A stretch of 64,000 nucleotides of DNA from Salvelinus alpinus (GCF_045679555.1 NC_092098.1:15824538-15888537); one strand, 5' to 3'; counted from the first letter of the stretch, positions 23,131 through 36,451 are shown. Notes: a model not told the origin generated them from the sequence alone. Numbers and translations are program-made.

Positions 23131-26100
23131 TGTATCATACAGTAACTACTGCAATGTTGTTTTATTGCATATATCCACATTAACAGTCACACTGATATTC
23201 AGTACATTGTGACTGGCCAAGGCCCTAAGACTGATTGTACAGTACCAGAGTACTGCTAGGCCCCACTTAGAAATGGGATAATTTACAAGCCTAAGTTAAG
23301 ATTTGTCTGTATCCTTTTCTCAAATCATGAGAATAGTTTTTCTTTTTATCCAGTGGCATGCCTGCAGACCTCTGTATTAAAACAATGTCAGTCGCTCTTA
23401 TGCCCCTGGCTCTGTGATTGTTCTTTTTTTAATTAGCATGGTTTTCAAAGTAATGAATAGAAGAACTGAGAAGTGAAACTAAGTATGGATAAAAAACGAA
23501 TATGGATTGATGTGCTGAACTTAACATTTTTGGGAGAAAACCATGTCTTAAAAATAAATGTTTAAAAACTGTTCCTTTGTCTGTCTCTGCTTGCTCAACA
23601 TATCTCCTAAAGAACCTGTCACTTTCCACCATGTGACATTTCCACTAAGGCCAGAAGGACAAGGGCAAGAAAGGGAGAACAGATTTTGTGCCAAGTTTGA
23701 CACCATAATTCTAAAAATCCCATTTGCTTGTTGTCCTCGGTCTTCATGCAAATATGTTGGGCTATCCCTGTCTTTCAGAAAAGCATTGCCACAAGTGCCC
23801 TGATGCCTGTAGATTCTCCATTCCTAAGGTTCTGACCTTTCAATGTATTGTTATGTGGGTCAACCAAGCCTCCAGAGAGCGAGATCCCCGTCAGAGCTGT
23901 ATCCAAGGCTTTCCTCGCTCACCTGAGTTTACTCCATGCACAAGCAGTCTCTTGACAGAAAGAAACGTGAACATCTGCCAGTTTTCAGCCACTGCCCTTC
24001 ATTTGAGTTTTGGCACACTAGTTTGTAAATTGACAGGTGATAAGTTCACAAATATCCCACCTGACAGGCTGTGAGGGACAAGGAGAGGAATTACCCTTTG
24101 AACAGGTACACAAGGAGCCAAAGAAGGCCTCCTCTAGGCTCCAGGCCATGGCAGGTACCCCATGGTGGTGGGTCACGTAGTTCTCATTGTGGAGACCCAG
24201 CTCTAACACACACTCTGAGAGGCCAGTCAGCCTAACACACACTGACAGCTGTCATATGGTACATGGCATCATTAACACACAGACCACTAGATCTATGTCA
24301 TCTTCCTTACAAGTCCCCCCCCCCCCCCCCCAAAAAAAAAAAGAAACAACAACATGTACAGCAGGAGAAAGCCCCAAATTCATCATGACACACTTCCATC
24401 CTGAACAGGAGAGAATGAATCCTATTGAGTTTATTGCCAGGAGCAGAGGTGCCAGTCACTCAGTCCAAGAGAAAACATGTCATAAAAGGCCACTAGTTTC
24501 CTGATGAGATCTCATCCGTCTCTGTGACACCAGCAGGGACAGGGCGTTGAGCGAGGGGGATGGGGGGACAGTTGTCAAAGGAAAAGGCCAGTAGCTCAAG
24601 GGTTTGTTGTCATTTAGATCCAATCGCAATCCAGCGCCCAATCCAACCTGACAGGTTGCATATGTTAAAAAGTCAATCTTCGCTACCAGCCAAAGATCCC
24701 CAAAAATAACAAAACCACAAGCTGGAAGGGAATAGCTTAAATGTCATTAGACAAATGTGCAGTTTTTTTCCCTGTGTCTTTTTTGTTAATCTTACCTGTT
24801 CATCCATGAAAACATACAATTAGCCATGAGGCATGTTTGGTGGCCGAGCATTATACTGTGTGTGGGTCAGTCTGCCCTGGGCCATCGGCGGCCATCTTGT
24901 GTCTCTCAGAGATTTCAGCATGCTCTATCTGGGTGTCTGTCTGGGCTGAGAGGCTGCAACAGCTGAGGCTTTGATATACTAAGGCTCATCTGAGTCTGGT
25001 ACACCAACTATGCATCTAAACATGTGTGTCTGAAAGTAAAACCATTTCAAACTTATTAGAGAGACTATTACAAATAGGTAGACTCTTTTTACGTTCTGTG
25101 CCTTTAGCATTTACTTTGATCAGATTTATGTTTCTTCTGAATGTGTAGCCTATATAGAGCTGTGACCTCTGTGTGTTTGTGCCGCAGCTGCATGTCCCTG
25201 TGACACACAGCAGGCCAGGCACTGTTATTGTCACTGACCTGTCACTCACCCTGGAAGAACAACCAGGTCATCAAATGTAAAATTCTCACTTTGCTTGTGA
25301 TAAGAAAATGGTCATGTGCATGAGAAATATGGGCTCACTGAGAATATAGATATTGGATGTAGTGAGGAAAAGCCTTTAACGGGGACATAATCCCTATTGA
25401 GCGCTTGTGCACTGTGGTATGTCTTGTCAAATCATAACATAGGACCTCAACACCCTGACCCCTGGCTGGGCTTGGCACCATTATTGTGAAAGGGTAAGAA
25501 TAATTTGTCTGGAGACTGTTAGCACAGGGTACAGAAAACTGTCAATAACAGCTTGTGGCATTTGGGCCATGGGGAGGGAGTGACAACGGCCAGGGACGCA
25601 TGCCTACTTGCAACCCCCTTCCCCCCACACCCTCTCTTCCTCCATCCCACCCTCTCATCCTTGGTGCTGGATACTCAGAGGGATCAGGAACAAGCTACAG
25701 AATTCAGATATAATGCAGCCTGAGTCCACTTCCCCATGTCCATCCGAGTGGAAGGGGGGAAAATCAAAGCCTGTCACTCTGCACAACTCTGGTTGTCAAG
25801 GTGAACGTCTAGGAAGTGTCAATCATCTGGCCTTGTCCCCACGGTGACAGAGGCAGTCAGGAGAGCCTTTGACATTCTCTGACAGGTAGGCAACAAAAAC
25901 AACAACAGCAAATTATGCCCAAAATCATTTTAAAAGGTCAGTTTGCTCCTTGCCGAAGTATATGCAAAAACGTTTATTATGCTTCACTAAACACAAGAGA
26001 TGCAGATAAGTTTTTCTCTTAAGTATTCAAAAGCCTGGTTGCATTTTACGTATCTGCAAAAACAAAGTACACTCTATTTGATATTCTATTTGTGAATTGT

Positions 26101-26514
26101 CAATCTGCTATAGTTTCAGAAATGGCTCCGCTAGCACCTCCTTTAGTCTATGCAAACAGATGTATATTACTGCCTGATGCTGGAAGTACTGAGGCAGTAT
26201 GATTATCTGCACCGGCAGGCAGGGAATCATGAATGAATGAATGTTTCTGTTGGAGGTTACATTTTAATGCAAACGTTTGTTTAAGAAAAAAAATAGATTA
26301 TGATTACAATAACATTTAGTCATAAATTAAATGGATGAATTTGGAACTATATCCTTCCCAACATTATTTCCCAATCTCTTTTCTAACTTCTCTTTTGATT
26401 ATCATAGTTATTGTGAACATGGCCATAAATCAAATGGAAGCTAAGGGAATCCCACATTCTAGAATGCAAATAAATCACATTCCAGTGGCTATTGTTTATC
26501 ACAATGCCCTAGAA
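23131..26514. other. no gene recognised
   Basis: Unique-looking sequence with a C/A homopolymer junction at 24308-24340. No exon-like frame with splice sites could be supported. Confidence 0.5.
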
Positions 26515-26765
26515 CAGGGGTGTCAAACATATGGTGGTTTGAGGAAAAAAAAAAAAAAAAAAAACGGTGAAAAACGAACTCAATCGACATTGAAATGACC
26601 AAAACCAAATCAAAATTGTGTAGAAATTATATTGGACTTACATCTATAGTCTCTTCACTCTGTCCAGCTTGCTAACAGTCATCAAAACGAAAAGAGAGAC
26701 AGTCAGGGAGCATAGAAAACTCAACTCAAAAAGCAATGTAGAGGATTTTTTGGGCAGCAAGGAAA
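26515..26765 (-). mobile_element. hAT-like MITE, truncated
   Basis: Starts CAGGGGTGTCAAACATATGG and shares the inside of 3066-3462 in reverse. It contains an A19 run near 26546. The other end is not recognisable. Confidence 0.7.
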
Positions 26766-27214
26766 TATAATCAATTGGTTGTCCCTAGAATCATGGTTGC
26801 CGTGAAAATTCTCTTGACTGTTCCAATGTTCACCTTAACATTCATACAAGCAAACTTCTGATATTTGAAGCATAGTGGAAGACATTATAAGCTTGCTTAA
26901 AAAAAAATGTTTAACAGAAAATAAATAGAAAAGTCTCCCAACAACATTTGGCGATGGATAATATGTTTTAAACATTTGTTATTACAACCTGATTTGAAAT
27001 TACATACGGACAATTATATTACAGGAAAGGCCGAAAGGGTTCTCGCCCTATAGTTTGAAGTTTTACATGTACCATGGTTTTGTTAAGATATTTGACATTG
27101 CATTTAGGTCTATATTCATCATGAAAACTCCTTTTGCAATTCTGTTCAAAAATGACACGTCAACTGTTTTGAGCATGAGTTTATCATCCATGAGACTCAC
27201 GTCGTCTCCTCCAG

Positions 27215-27835
27215 CGATGGGCATGGATACGGACAGGGTGACCTGGAGATAAAGCCAGAGGCCACAGGGCTCTTCCAGCCCATCCATGGCGTCCAGAACC
27301 TCTCCTATGCCTTCGTGCCTGTGTATAGGTCATCAATCAAACGACGCCACGATCAGTCTGATGATGAAAAGGAAACGTTCCAAAGATAACAGCCTCTCAT
27401 TATGAACTCCCCACAGGTTCTTAGTTCAGCCTAACAAACCTGTCAGACATCCCTGTAAATTATATGTGCATATATAGCAAATAGGATATACCAAATAGGA
27501 TATAGCAAATACAAGGAAATGTAAATGTATCTCTTTTTCTTCCTTGTCCAGAGCAGTGGACCAAGCAGTCACCGAATCCTGAAAAGAGCCTGGCACCTTA
27601 CCAAATCAGTGATGAAGGCAGAGAAAGACCGTTGTCATATATATGACCAATCCGAGTGATGACAACAGCAGTCGTTCTGTCATGCTGACCCTGGTTGTGA
27701 AGATGTCCATACCAGTGGTACCCACCAATGTTGATCCATCCTGAGGAAGACCCCTGCACGCTGGTCCTGCCCCCCAAGAAATGCTGGAGAGAGGCCCTGT
27801 CTGACTAATGCTACATATTTACCTAGTTTAATAAA
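27215..27835 (+). other. possible 3' end of an unrecognised gene (two exons and poly(A) signal)
   Basis: Exon-like block 27215-27328 follows cgtctcctccag and reads DGHGYGQGDLEIKPEATGLF, QPIHGVQNLSYAFVPVY with coding-like GC content, ending AG|gtcatc. A strong acceptor tcttccttgtccag ends at 27551; joining gives RAVDQAVTES and TGA at 27580-27582. AATAAA lies at 27830-27835, followed by a GT-rich stretch. I do not recognise the protein and cannot find upstream exons. It may be a decayed or lineage-specific gene, or chance. Confidence 0.3.
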
Positions 27836-27839
27836 GCTA

Positions 27840-29095
27840 TCTATTATTAACAGTCTGATTGTGACCTGTCCTCTCATCATGAATCACCAAATAGGTCCAG
27901 AATACATAGAAACAAAATGGCACAATCAATATACAACAGAAATGGTCTGATATTAAAGTCCAGGTTCATGCCAAAAGGCTGAGGGGTTTTTAGTTCAGCA
28001 TTACCTTCATTTCAATAGCGCCCTGTTCAAAAGAGCCACAGTGTTACCATTTCATGACACTCTGTGATTTCAACACACAATTCAGCTGTCTTTTCGTCCT
28101 ACAAGAACTCCTATTATTTATCACCAGACTAACACAAAAAATCCCCACTCATCCCCTCTTTCTTTGCTCTTTCTTTCCCATCTTGGCAGAGGAGCTGTTG
28201 TGTTTTTGTTGTCCCCTGTGCAGTAATAAAATCAGTGTGGCTGCCTGCCTTCGCTCCATGCGCTGATTGTAACTGGTGCAGGCGGTCAGGCGGTCTCCAG
28301 AGAGGAGCATTGATCTAAAAGCCCTCTCCTCCACTCATGTCCCCGCTGGGTGGATTTTCTCCCTGACTGAGCGTGGCTTCACACTGAAAGAGCATCTCCA
28401 CTGGCTTGGAAATGTGGCGGAGAGGTCAACTACAAGTTCTTGCAGTGAGCAAAAAACTTCTCACTGCAGGGCTCAGTGAGAGAGTGTTCTGAATGGTGTT
28501 CGGAAGGGAAGAGGAGGCTTTGGTATCAGGATGGACAGCAGCAGCAGCCCAAGAAGAGCTCTTCTCCCTGTGCCAGCACCCCCCACCACTCCCCCCTCTC
28601 TCTTTCTCTCTCTCTCCCTCTAACCCCCACGTCCCCTCTACCGCTGTGGGCCCAGGCTGCTGGGGAATGGAGCAGGAGGAGTAGGGGTCGGAGAGAGAAT
28701 GGTATCAGCTCACACTCTGCTGTGTGTAGAATACTCACTGAGGCTTATTAATAATTTCCTGCAGTCAAATGACCAAAGCGTCCTCTAGTGGCCTCAAGGG
28801 TGGAATGTAATTAATATTTTTCATAATTTCATAATTGATAAACATTATTTTTTTTAAGAAAAAGAAAATCACGAGTTTCTATGTCAAACGGTTTTGTTAT
28901 ATTTCAGTCTTCTGTGACGTATATAAAATGTAATAATAGATAACTATATCTGACATGGTACAGGTGTCTTCTTTTTTTTAAGCCCATAACAATGTGTGTG
29001 AGGTGTATACTTTTGTTTCAAAGTAGATTTGTTTAAGACTATCAAGAAACACTCTGTGTGACCCTGCAGTAAAAGGTATTAAAGAGACAAATAAG
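27840..29095. other. no gene recognised
   Basis: Contains a CT-rich low-complexity stretch near 28590-28622; otherwise unique-looking and noncoding. Confidence 0.5.
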
Positions 29096-29177
29096 AGAAC
29101 ACTGCACCCCTGAGCAGAACACTGCACCCCTGAGCAGAACTCTGCACCCCTGAGCAGAACACTGCACGCCTGAGCTG
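29096..29177. repeat. 20-bp minisatellite, about four copies
   Basis: Units of gaacactgcacccctgagca with single-base variants (actctgc in the third, cacgcct in the fourth). Confidence 0.93.
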
Positions 29178-29908
29178 GATTGTGAAATCAAGCAAGGCCA
29201 TACTTCCTCAGGTCTGTAAAGGTGGGGACAGGAAAACAAGGATATGACTTAATAATTAAACATCATTCTTTGCGTGCTGTAATGTCGAAGCAACAAAAAA
29301 ACCTGTTTGTCAACATTTGCCAGGGTTCCCCAGAAGAGCATTTGTCCTACAAGTGCACTCCAATTCCATAAAGCGCTGTGTTGAAATATTAATTACACAG
29401 AATTTACTTTCATCATAATAGCTGCAGTCACTTCAGCTCGTCTAAACTTTAGCGCGTAATCCTACAACAACACAGATGGCAGAGAAATACACTTAGTGAA
29501 GGCCTGTGAAAATATCTCAGCAATATCATACAGGAGATAAGCGGTCCAGTTACAGTGTGTTACACATTAAGCAACCTAGTGTATTTTTATTACCTTTACA
29601 GTATACAGACCAGAGAGAGACATACAGCTTACAGACAGGGCTTGGCACATATGTACCAGGAAAACCATATCAAATGCATGCATGACTACACTGCTGACTA
29701 CACCACATAACATTAACACAGCCTACCGTAACTAGAGATGATTGTATTTTCAATGCATTTCAATGTGGTGCAATTCATCAAGAAAGGTGCTGGCTTTTCC
29801 AAACAAAACCGCTCAAATATTTGATTTGATCAAGTATCTTTCTTATGGATATACCTTGCAATGTGTTGTCTGGTTATGACGTTACCTTTCCTTTAGCTCT
29901 CTGACGCC

Positions 29909-30096
29909 CCAGTAGAGGCTGGTGGGAGGAGATATAAGAGGACGGGCTCATTGTAATGGCTGGCATAGCATGAATGGAACGGAGTCAAACATGTGGTTTC
30001 CATATGCTTGATGTGTTTGACTCCGTTCCATTGACTCCATTCCAGCCATTACAATGAGCCCGTCCTCCTATAGCTCCTCCCACCAGCTTCCTCTGG
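29909..30096. mobile_element. palindromic (foldback) MITE
   Basis: About 188 bp, almost entirely inverted repeat: ggctggtgggaggagatata near the left pairs with tatagctcctcccaccagc at the right, and gaatggaacggagtcaaaca pairs with tgtttgactccgttccattg. A common fish repeat type; no coding sequence. Confidence 0.8.
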
Positions 30097-30421
30097 TATG
30101 CACCATAAATTGCATTGCTGTTTTTTCCTTGAATAATGGAGGGTGTCAGCAGCATCATGGCCACATAAATGAAACATGGAGAAGAAGCTCTACAGAGGCA
30201 ACATGCACCAGGATGCACATGGAGATGTGAAATTATTCACACTCTGGACATCACAGACATGATCCCACCAAGGACGGTGGAGCCCAACTACATCTACCAT
30301 GTTGGGACAATGGAGTTGTGGCATGATGTTACATTGATAACAAACTATGGACAACAACATGATTTGACCAATAAACATCACATGACTCAAATCCAATCAA
30401 ATTGTATGCGCCGAATACAAC

Positions 30422-30831
30422 TGTCACGAACGTCGTAATCCTCCTCGTCTGAGGAGGAGCAAGGATCGGACCAAAGCGCAGCGTGGTTTGAATACATACT
30501 TGAATTTATTTAACGAAGACGAAACGAAGAACACTTGACAAACTAACAAAACAATAAACGAACGAACGTGAAGCTATACTACTAAGTGCAGACACAGGCA
30601 ACTTACGTAATGACAGACAATAACCCACAACCCACAATACAAAACAGACTACCTAAATATGGTTCCCAATCAGAGACAACACAAAACACCTGCCTCTGAT
30701 TGAGAACCATGTCAGGCCAAACTAGAAAACCCCACATAGAAACAGACAACATAGAACTGCCCACCCCAACTCACGCCCTGACCATACTAACTAAAGACAA
30801 AACAAAGGACAATAAAGGTCAGAACGTGACA
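30422..30831 (-). mobile_element. solo Gypsy-type LTR
   Basis: 410 bp with ends TGTCACGAACGTC and GAACGTGACA and a perfect 5-bp duplication ACAAC (30417-30421, 30832-30836). AATAAA-like sequence in the minus orientation suggests minus-strand polarity. Inserted into the 3' tail of the LINE at 30837-32212. Confidence 0.85.
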
Positions 30832-30836
30832 ACAAC

Positions 30837-32212
30837 AGCTGTAGACCTTACCGTGAAGTGCTTACTTACAAGCTAAACCAACAATGCACAATTTTTTTAA
30901 AGTAAGAAAATATTTGCTAAAAAATCTATAAAAAATGTAATAAACTAAAGTAAGAAAAAAAGTAACACAATAAAATAACAATAACGAGGTTATATACAGG
31001 GGTACCGGTAACAAGTCAATGTGCGGTGGTACAGGTTAGTCGAGGTAATTGAGGTAATATGTACATGGAAGTAGGGGTAAAGTGACTATGTATAGATAAT
31101 AAACAGCGAGTAGCAGTAGTGTAAAAAAGGGTTCAATGCAAATAGTCCGGGTAGCCATATGATTAACTGTTTTGCAGTCTAATGGCTTGGGGGTAGAAGC
31201 TGTTCAGGAGCCTTGTGTACAGCGTGCCGTTCGGTAGCAGAGAGAACAGTCTATGACTAGGGTGGCTGGAGTCTTTGCCAATTCCTAGGGCCTTCCTCTG
31301 ACACCACCTAGTATAGAAGTACTGGACGGCAGGAAGCTTGGCCCCAGTGATGGACTGTGCCGTACACACTACCCTCTGTAGCACCTTGCGGTTGAATGTC
31401 GAACAGTTGCCATACCAGGCAGTGATGCAACCAGTCAGGATGCTCTCGATTGTGCAGCTGTAGAACTTTTTGAGGATCTGAGGACCCATGCCAAATCTTT
31501 TCAGTCTCCATAGGCGGAATAGGCATTGTCGTGCCTTCTTCACGACTGTCTTGGTGTGTGTGGACCATGATAGTTTGACAGTGATGTGGACACCAAGGAA
31601 CTTGAAGGTCTCGTCCCGCTCCACTTCAGCCCTGTCTATGTAACTGGGGGTGTGCTCGGCCCCCCTTTTCCTGTAGTCCACGATCAGGTCTTTTATTTTG
31701 CTCATGTTGAGGGTGAGGTTGTTGTCTCTGACCTCCTCCCTGTAGGCTGTCTTATCGTTGTCGATGATCAGGCCTACCTCCGTTGTTTCGTCTGCAAACT
31801 TAACGATGGTGTTGGAGTCATGTGTGACTATGCAGTTGTGGGTGAACAGGGAGTACAGGAGGGGACTAAGCACGCACCCCTGAGGGACCCCTATGTTGAG
31901 GATCAGTGTGGCAGATGTGTTGTTGCTTACCCTTTCCACCTGGGGGCGGCCCGTCAGGAAATCCAGGATCCAGTTGCAGAGGGAGGCGTTTAGTCACAGG
32001 GTCCTTAGCTTAGTGATGAGCTTTGAGAGAACTATGGTGTTGAACGCTAAGCTGTAGTCAACAAACAGCATTCTCACGTAGGTGTTCCTTTTGTCTAGGT
32101 GGGAAAGGGCAGTGTGGAGTTCTGCAATGTTGACTAAAAGATCTGCCATGTTGCCTGCTGAGTAAAGTATTGGAGGGGGCACTGCTGTGTACAACCACAC
32201 ATCTATGAACAA
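30837..32212 (-). mobile_element. second CR1/Rex1-like LINE, 5'-truncated
   Basis: Same family as 18205-19885. RT pieces 31994-32212 and 31163-31939, with [20 protein letters not shown] and the C-terminal ITAWYGNC. The catalytic YADD is FADE here, so the second Asp is lost, and an internal deletion removes the WCQ segment after REEVRD. Its 3' tail is split from the last few bases (before 30422) by a solo LTR. Confidence 0.88.
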
Positions 32213-33140
32213 CAGACGAGTGAACTAAGCTTCAGACATAAAAATTAACGGCTGTTATAACATATAGCAATACGGACTGTATATGAATTGATCTGGAAAA
32301 GTGTGAACGCTTCAAAATGATTACTGTAGTAAAATTAGTGCTGAGAGACAACATGAAAGACATTGAATTATTCATCTCAATAGCAAAACAGAACAAAGTG
32401 GACAACAAAGCATGTATCAATGGGCTCCTATGGGTAAACACACAGCTTGTAAACTGATACAAGGGAAGGTTCAATGTGAATTGTGAACTGAGGTTTAGGA
32501 GTGGACATAATTTATTATACATGCTAGCTGCCTATTGTCACTGCATCCATCTGCACAATGAAGAATTATAGGATGCATAACATAACAGTAATAGGACAAC
32601 ATTGTAAGGGCAACATGTTTGTACATGGTAGCTGACCAGTGTCAAACAATGTCCTCTGTAGCCATCTAGTGGATTAGCAAGGCAACTGTAATTTTAGAAA
32701 GGAAAGATCCAAACCAAGAGGAATTCATTGAGAAATAGTATATGTGTGTTTTATTTTTTTCTCTTGGGAGAGAAGGCTATCCTGTGGCCACAGGGTGAGG
32801 GACCGCTGTCTGAGTGAGAGGTGATGTGATTGCACCAGGTAGCCCTTGATCTCTGTGTAAAGTGTACGGCAATTTCTAAATTGGTTCCCGAAGCTATCCT
32901 CCTCTGCTGCTGTTCCACATCCCAGAATTCATTGCTGTTGAAACACCAAGCACATACTGTACACAGGCACTCAATATCACTCACTACACACATTCAATTC
33001 ATCAGTGTATCAAAGACCCCAGCTCTATGGATCAGGAGTCTCCTTCAGAGAGGTGTTCTGGTACTGAAAGCAATTCACAGCACTATACTCAACAGCTTAG
33101 AAGGTGGTGTAATTATCAGAGATCTGAGCTTATTCTTTTA

Positions 33141-33205
33141 TATTGTCCTCTATCCATTGCTTTTTGAGTTTTATGTGCTCCCTGACTGTCTATCTTTCAA
33201 GTCAA
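33141..33205 (+). repeat. hAT-like MITE fragment
   Basis: tattgtcctctatccattgc and tgctccctgactgtctatct match the middle of 3066-3462. Confidence 0.6.
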
Positions 33206-33998
33206 CCTCTTTTTACATCAAAGTGACGAACCCGTCATTTCCGACACAAAGGCAACACAACTACTGAGCTACATCAAGGAGAAGCCACGTTCAGCAACAT
33301 CCTCAAATAACAACTCTATTCAGCCCTCTCCTTTTTCAACCTTTCTCTTTTCAAACTGTGATCAGTAAGGCTATATCCCTCATAAACAAATAGTAAGCCT
33401 ATGGCGTGTGTTGCACCACAATACCAGGGATCAAGCTGCCTCCTTAGCCCCCCGTTGCGGTGGAAAGCACAGGTTCTGGTTACCTGCCGTCCTTCTCAAG
33501 CTTGTTTGCCATTAAATATTACAATGCGCGATAGAGTGGAGGTGAATGTGACCCCTTTTTCGAGCTGTCAGTCAGGGAGAGAAAGGCTCCGCTGATGTGC
33601 CAAATAAACAGAGTGCTTGGTGGCAGGTAGGGTTACAGCCCTGCTGGAATTGGTACACACTCGACTCCAGTTGCCCATGACAGGTGGATCGCTTTACCTA
33701 AGGCTGCCACATGAAATAGTCCGTTCCAAGTGCCGTCCTCCGTGATAGAATAATTACTTATTCATCACAGTGCCGAAGAGGGGGAAAGTGGTGAATGGGG
33801 TTCCTTGTCAGCTGCAGTGCAGGAAACAGCTGACATAAGAGTATCTGTTACACGTCCCCCCAATCCACCCCACCCCAACCCTTCACCTTGGAGATGCCTG
33901 CCACAGTCTCAGCTTCACTCACACAGTCACCGCAGCAGACCAGGATTTACCTCTGGAATGCAGGTAACAACCCTCCATCAGAGTGACCCCTTCCATCC

Positions 33999-34028
33999 TA
34001 AGGTGGCTAAGGTGGCTAAGGTGGCTGA
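33999..34028. repeat. 9-bp tandem repeat, three copies
   Basis: aaggtggct three times in tandem; the last copy is followed by gag. Confidence 0.8.
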
Positions 34029-34500
34029 GATAAGGTATTTGCCAGTGTCCTTTACAGACAGGCCTTAGTTAACAGGTTATCAGTCTTTTCACTCGGCAGA
34101 GGTAGCCTGATACCCAGCAGCTTCTGGGCTGTGGGGAGAGAAAGGAGAGACAGTGGCCTGGCCTGTGTGAGACTGAGATCTCTCTCTCCCTCTCTCCTGC
34201 ACGGCTGTTCAGACACCTGAGAGCGGCTACGCTGTTTGGGCAGTGTGAAATCTCACACGGCCGGCCGTTCCAGGGGACCTCTGGCTCAACTAAGCTGGCA
34301 CAGCCTCACAGTGGCCCCAGCAGCTCTCCTCTGGTTCCCCTGGTCTCCTCTCCACCAGACCCCACTGAAGGGCTCTCTAGAGAGCTCCTGTCACAAAGCA
34401 TCTGACTGTATCCCGGGCGTCACGCACTAACCAGCAGATGAACTCCATTCAATATTTATCACGAGTGCTCTCAGGATCACTGTGAAGCTGGGCATTTTAA

Positions 34501-35298
34501 TACGCTGAACAAACATATAAACACAACATGTAAAGTCCCATGTTTCATGAGGTGAAATAAAATATCCCCAAAATGTTCCATATGCACAAAAAGCTTATTT
34601 CTCAAAAATGTTTGTTTGTTTACATCCCTGTTTATGAGCATTTCTCGTTTGCCAAGATAATCCATCCACCTGACAGGTGTGGAACATCAATAAGCTGATT
34701 AAACAGCATGATCATTACACAGGTGCACTTTCTTCTGGGGACAATAAAAAGCCACTCTAAAATATGCAGTTTTGTCACACAACACAATGCTGCATGTAAT
34801 TTGCATGCTGACTGCAGGAATGTCCCCCAGAGCTGTTGCCAGAGAATTGAATGCTAATTTCTCTTCCGTAAGCCGTCTACCAACGTCGTTTTAGAGAATT
34901 TGGCAGTACGTTCAACCGGCCTCACAACCTCAGACCACGTTTAACCACACCAGCCCAGGACCTCCACATCCGGCTTCTTCACCTGCAGGATCGTCTGAGA
35001 CCAGCCACCCTGACAGCTGTTGAAACTGAGGAGTATTTCGGTCTGTAATAAAGCGCTTTTGTGGGGGAAAACTTATTCTGATTGGCTGGGACTGGATCCT
35101 GAGCGGGTGGGCCTGGCTCCCAAGTGTGTGGGCCTATGCCCTCCCAGGCCCACCCATTGCTGTGCACCACCATCATGTGAAATTCATAGATTAGGGCTAG
35201 GTGAATTTATTTCACTTGACTGATTTCCTTATATGAACTGTAATTCAGTAAAATCTTTGAAATTGTTGCATGTTGTGTTTATATTTTTGTTCAGTATA
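34501..35298. mobile_element. Tc1-type nonautonomous element
   Basis: About 800 bp with inverted ends cgctgaacaaacatataaac and gtttatatttttgttcag beside TA dinucleotides. Noncoding. Internal sequence resembles a degenerate transposase leader but keeps no usable frame. Confidence 0.75.
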
Positions 35299-35299
35299 C

Positions 35300-35493
35300 T
35301 ATAGACATGTTGTTTTTTACTTGTTATTTATATTTGTTATTCACTGTGCATTATTTCCTCATGTCACTATTTTTATTTGGTATCTTATCTTTAACTCTGC
35401 ATTGTTGGAAATGGACCCATAAGTAAACCTTTCACTGTTAGTCTACACCTGTTGTCTACGAACCACGTGACAAATAAAATGTGATTTGATTTG
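35300..35493 (+). mobile_element. CR1/Rex1-like LINE 3' tail
   Basis: Ends cacgtgacaaataaaatgtg atttgattt, the plus-strand version of the tail seen at 18205 and 30400-30900. No coding part remains. Confidence 0.7.
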
Positions 35494-36451
35494 CATTCCA
35501 GGATGTCAATCAGCGATGGAGGGAGGGAGTGATAGCATCTCCGGCGACTTTCCTCCTCGATGGTGCCTATTGTAACAGTCTGCCAGACTCCAGGAACGTG
35601 TAACTGAAGTCACACTGAGCCCATTGAACTGGTTGTAAGCAATATGTTCCTCTGTGTGATAGGTGAGCAAATTAACACAGTTTCTTTTCACTGCAGGACT
35701 CCTGATACCCAGGGTGTTAGTTACAAATGCATTTGATTTTCAATGACTCCTTGCAATAGCTGGCATAGAGGGACGGAGAGCAATGATAGGCCTCCACTGA
35801 TCTTTTGGCTATTTTTATTACAGAATTTTCAACAAGCTTTCAAACCCTTGTGAAAATAAATGTGATCTATGTATTTCAATCAACATGAAACCTTGATAGC
35901 TGGGGAAAATAATTACTTTGGAAATTTGGTGACATCTTGGTGAGTGTTGTAGAACATGGCTGTGTGATACATTACTTCACGGCCAGAAAAAAAACATACT
36001 GTCATTATCAATTGCAACAAAGCTCTTTTTTTATCTCCAGAACTTTTTACTCACAAGGTAAAGCACACTCTCCCCAGGTAATTTTACATTCGGATTTGAT
36101 TATTTCCAAGCCATTTCCCTGGTTCTGTGCATGTGGTTTTGTACATATCCAAAAGAAAGACGGGACATTGCTGCTGGGCATGTCCTGGCTGGATTCTGCT
36201 GCACTCTGTTGGACATTGGACAACAGAGCAGACAAACACAGGTAAAGCCAAATATGGAGACACTTGCAGTGTTAGTAAATGCCCACTGGGTGGCAGGGTT
36301 TAATTGCCTCAAAGCAGCATGTTAGTTTGTTGCTTGCTTTGTCTTGAATGCAGGTGCTATTGCTATTTCTATGTTTTCCAAGTAATTATGAGAGAGAGAG
36401 AGAGAGTGAGAAGTGGTCCATTGCTTATTACAGAGTTATTACACCACATAG
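35494..36451. other. no gene recognised
   Basis: No repeat ends or coding motifs seen. A 102-codon frame at 35937-36245 overlaps antisense frames and shows no motif. Confidence 0.5.

Larger units (their letters stand above)
32213..34500. other. no gene recognised
   Basis: Unique-looking apart from the hAT MITE fragment and the 9-bp tandem repeat. Open frames are short, with no family resemblance. Confidence 0.5.

Noticed and set aside
30169..30438. 89-codon frame with AATAAA-like sequence downstream, possible terminal exon
   Set aside because: No family resemblance, weak splice context and it runs into LINE tail sequence; support is too thin to list.
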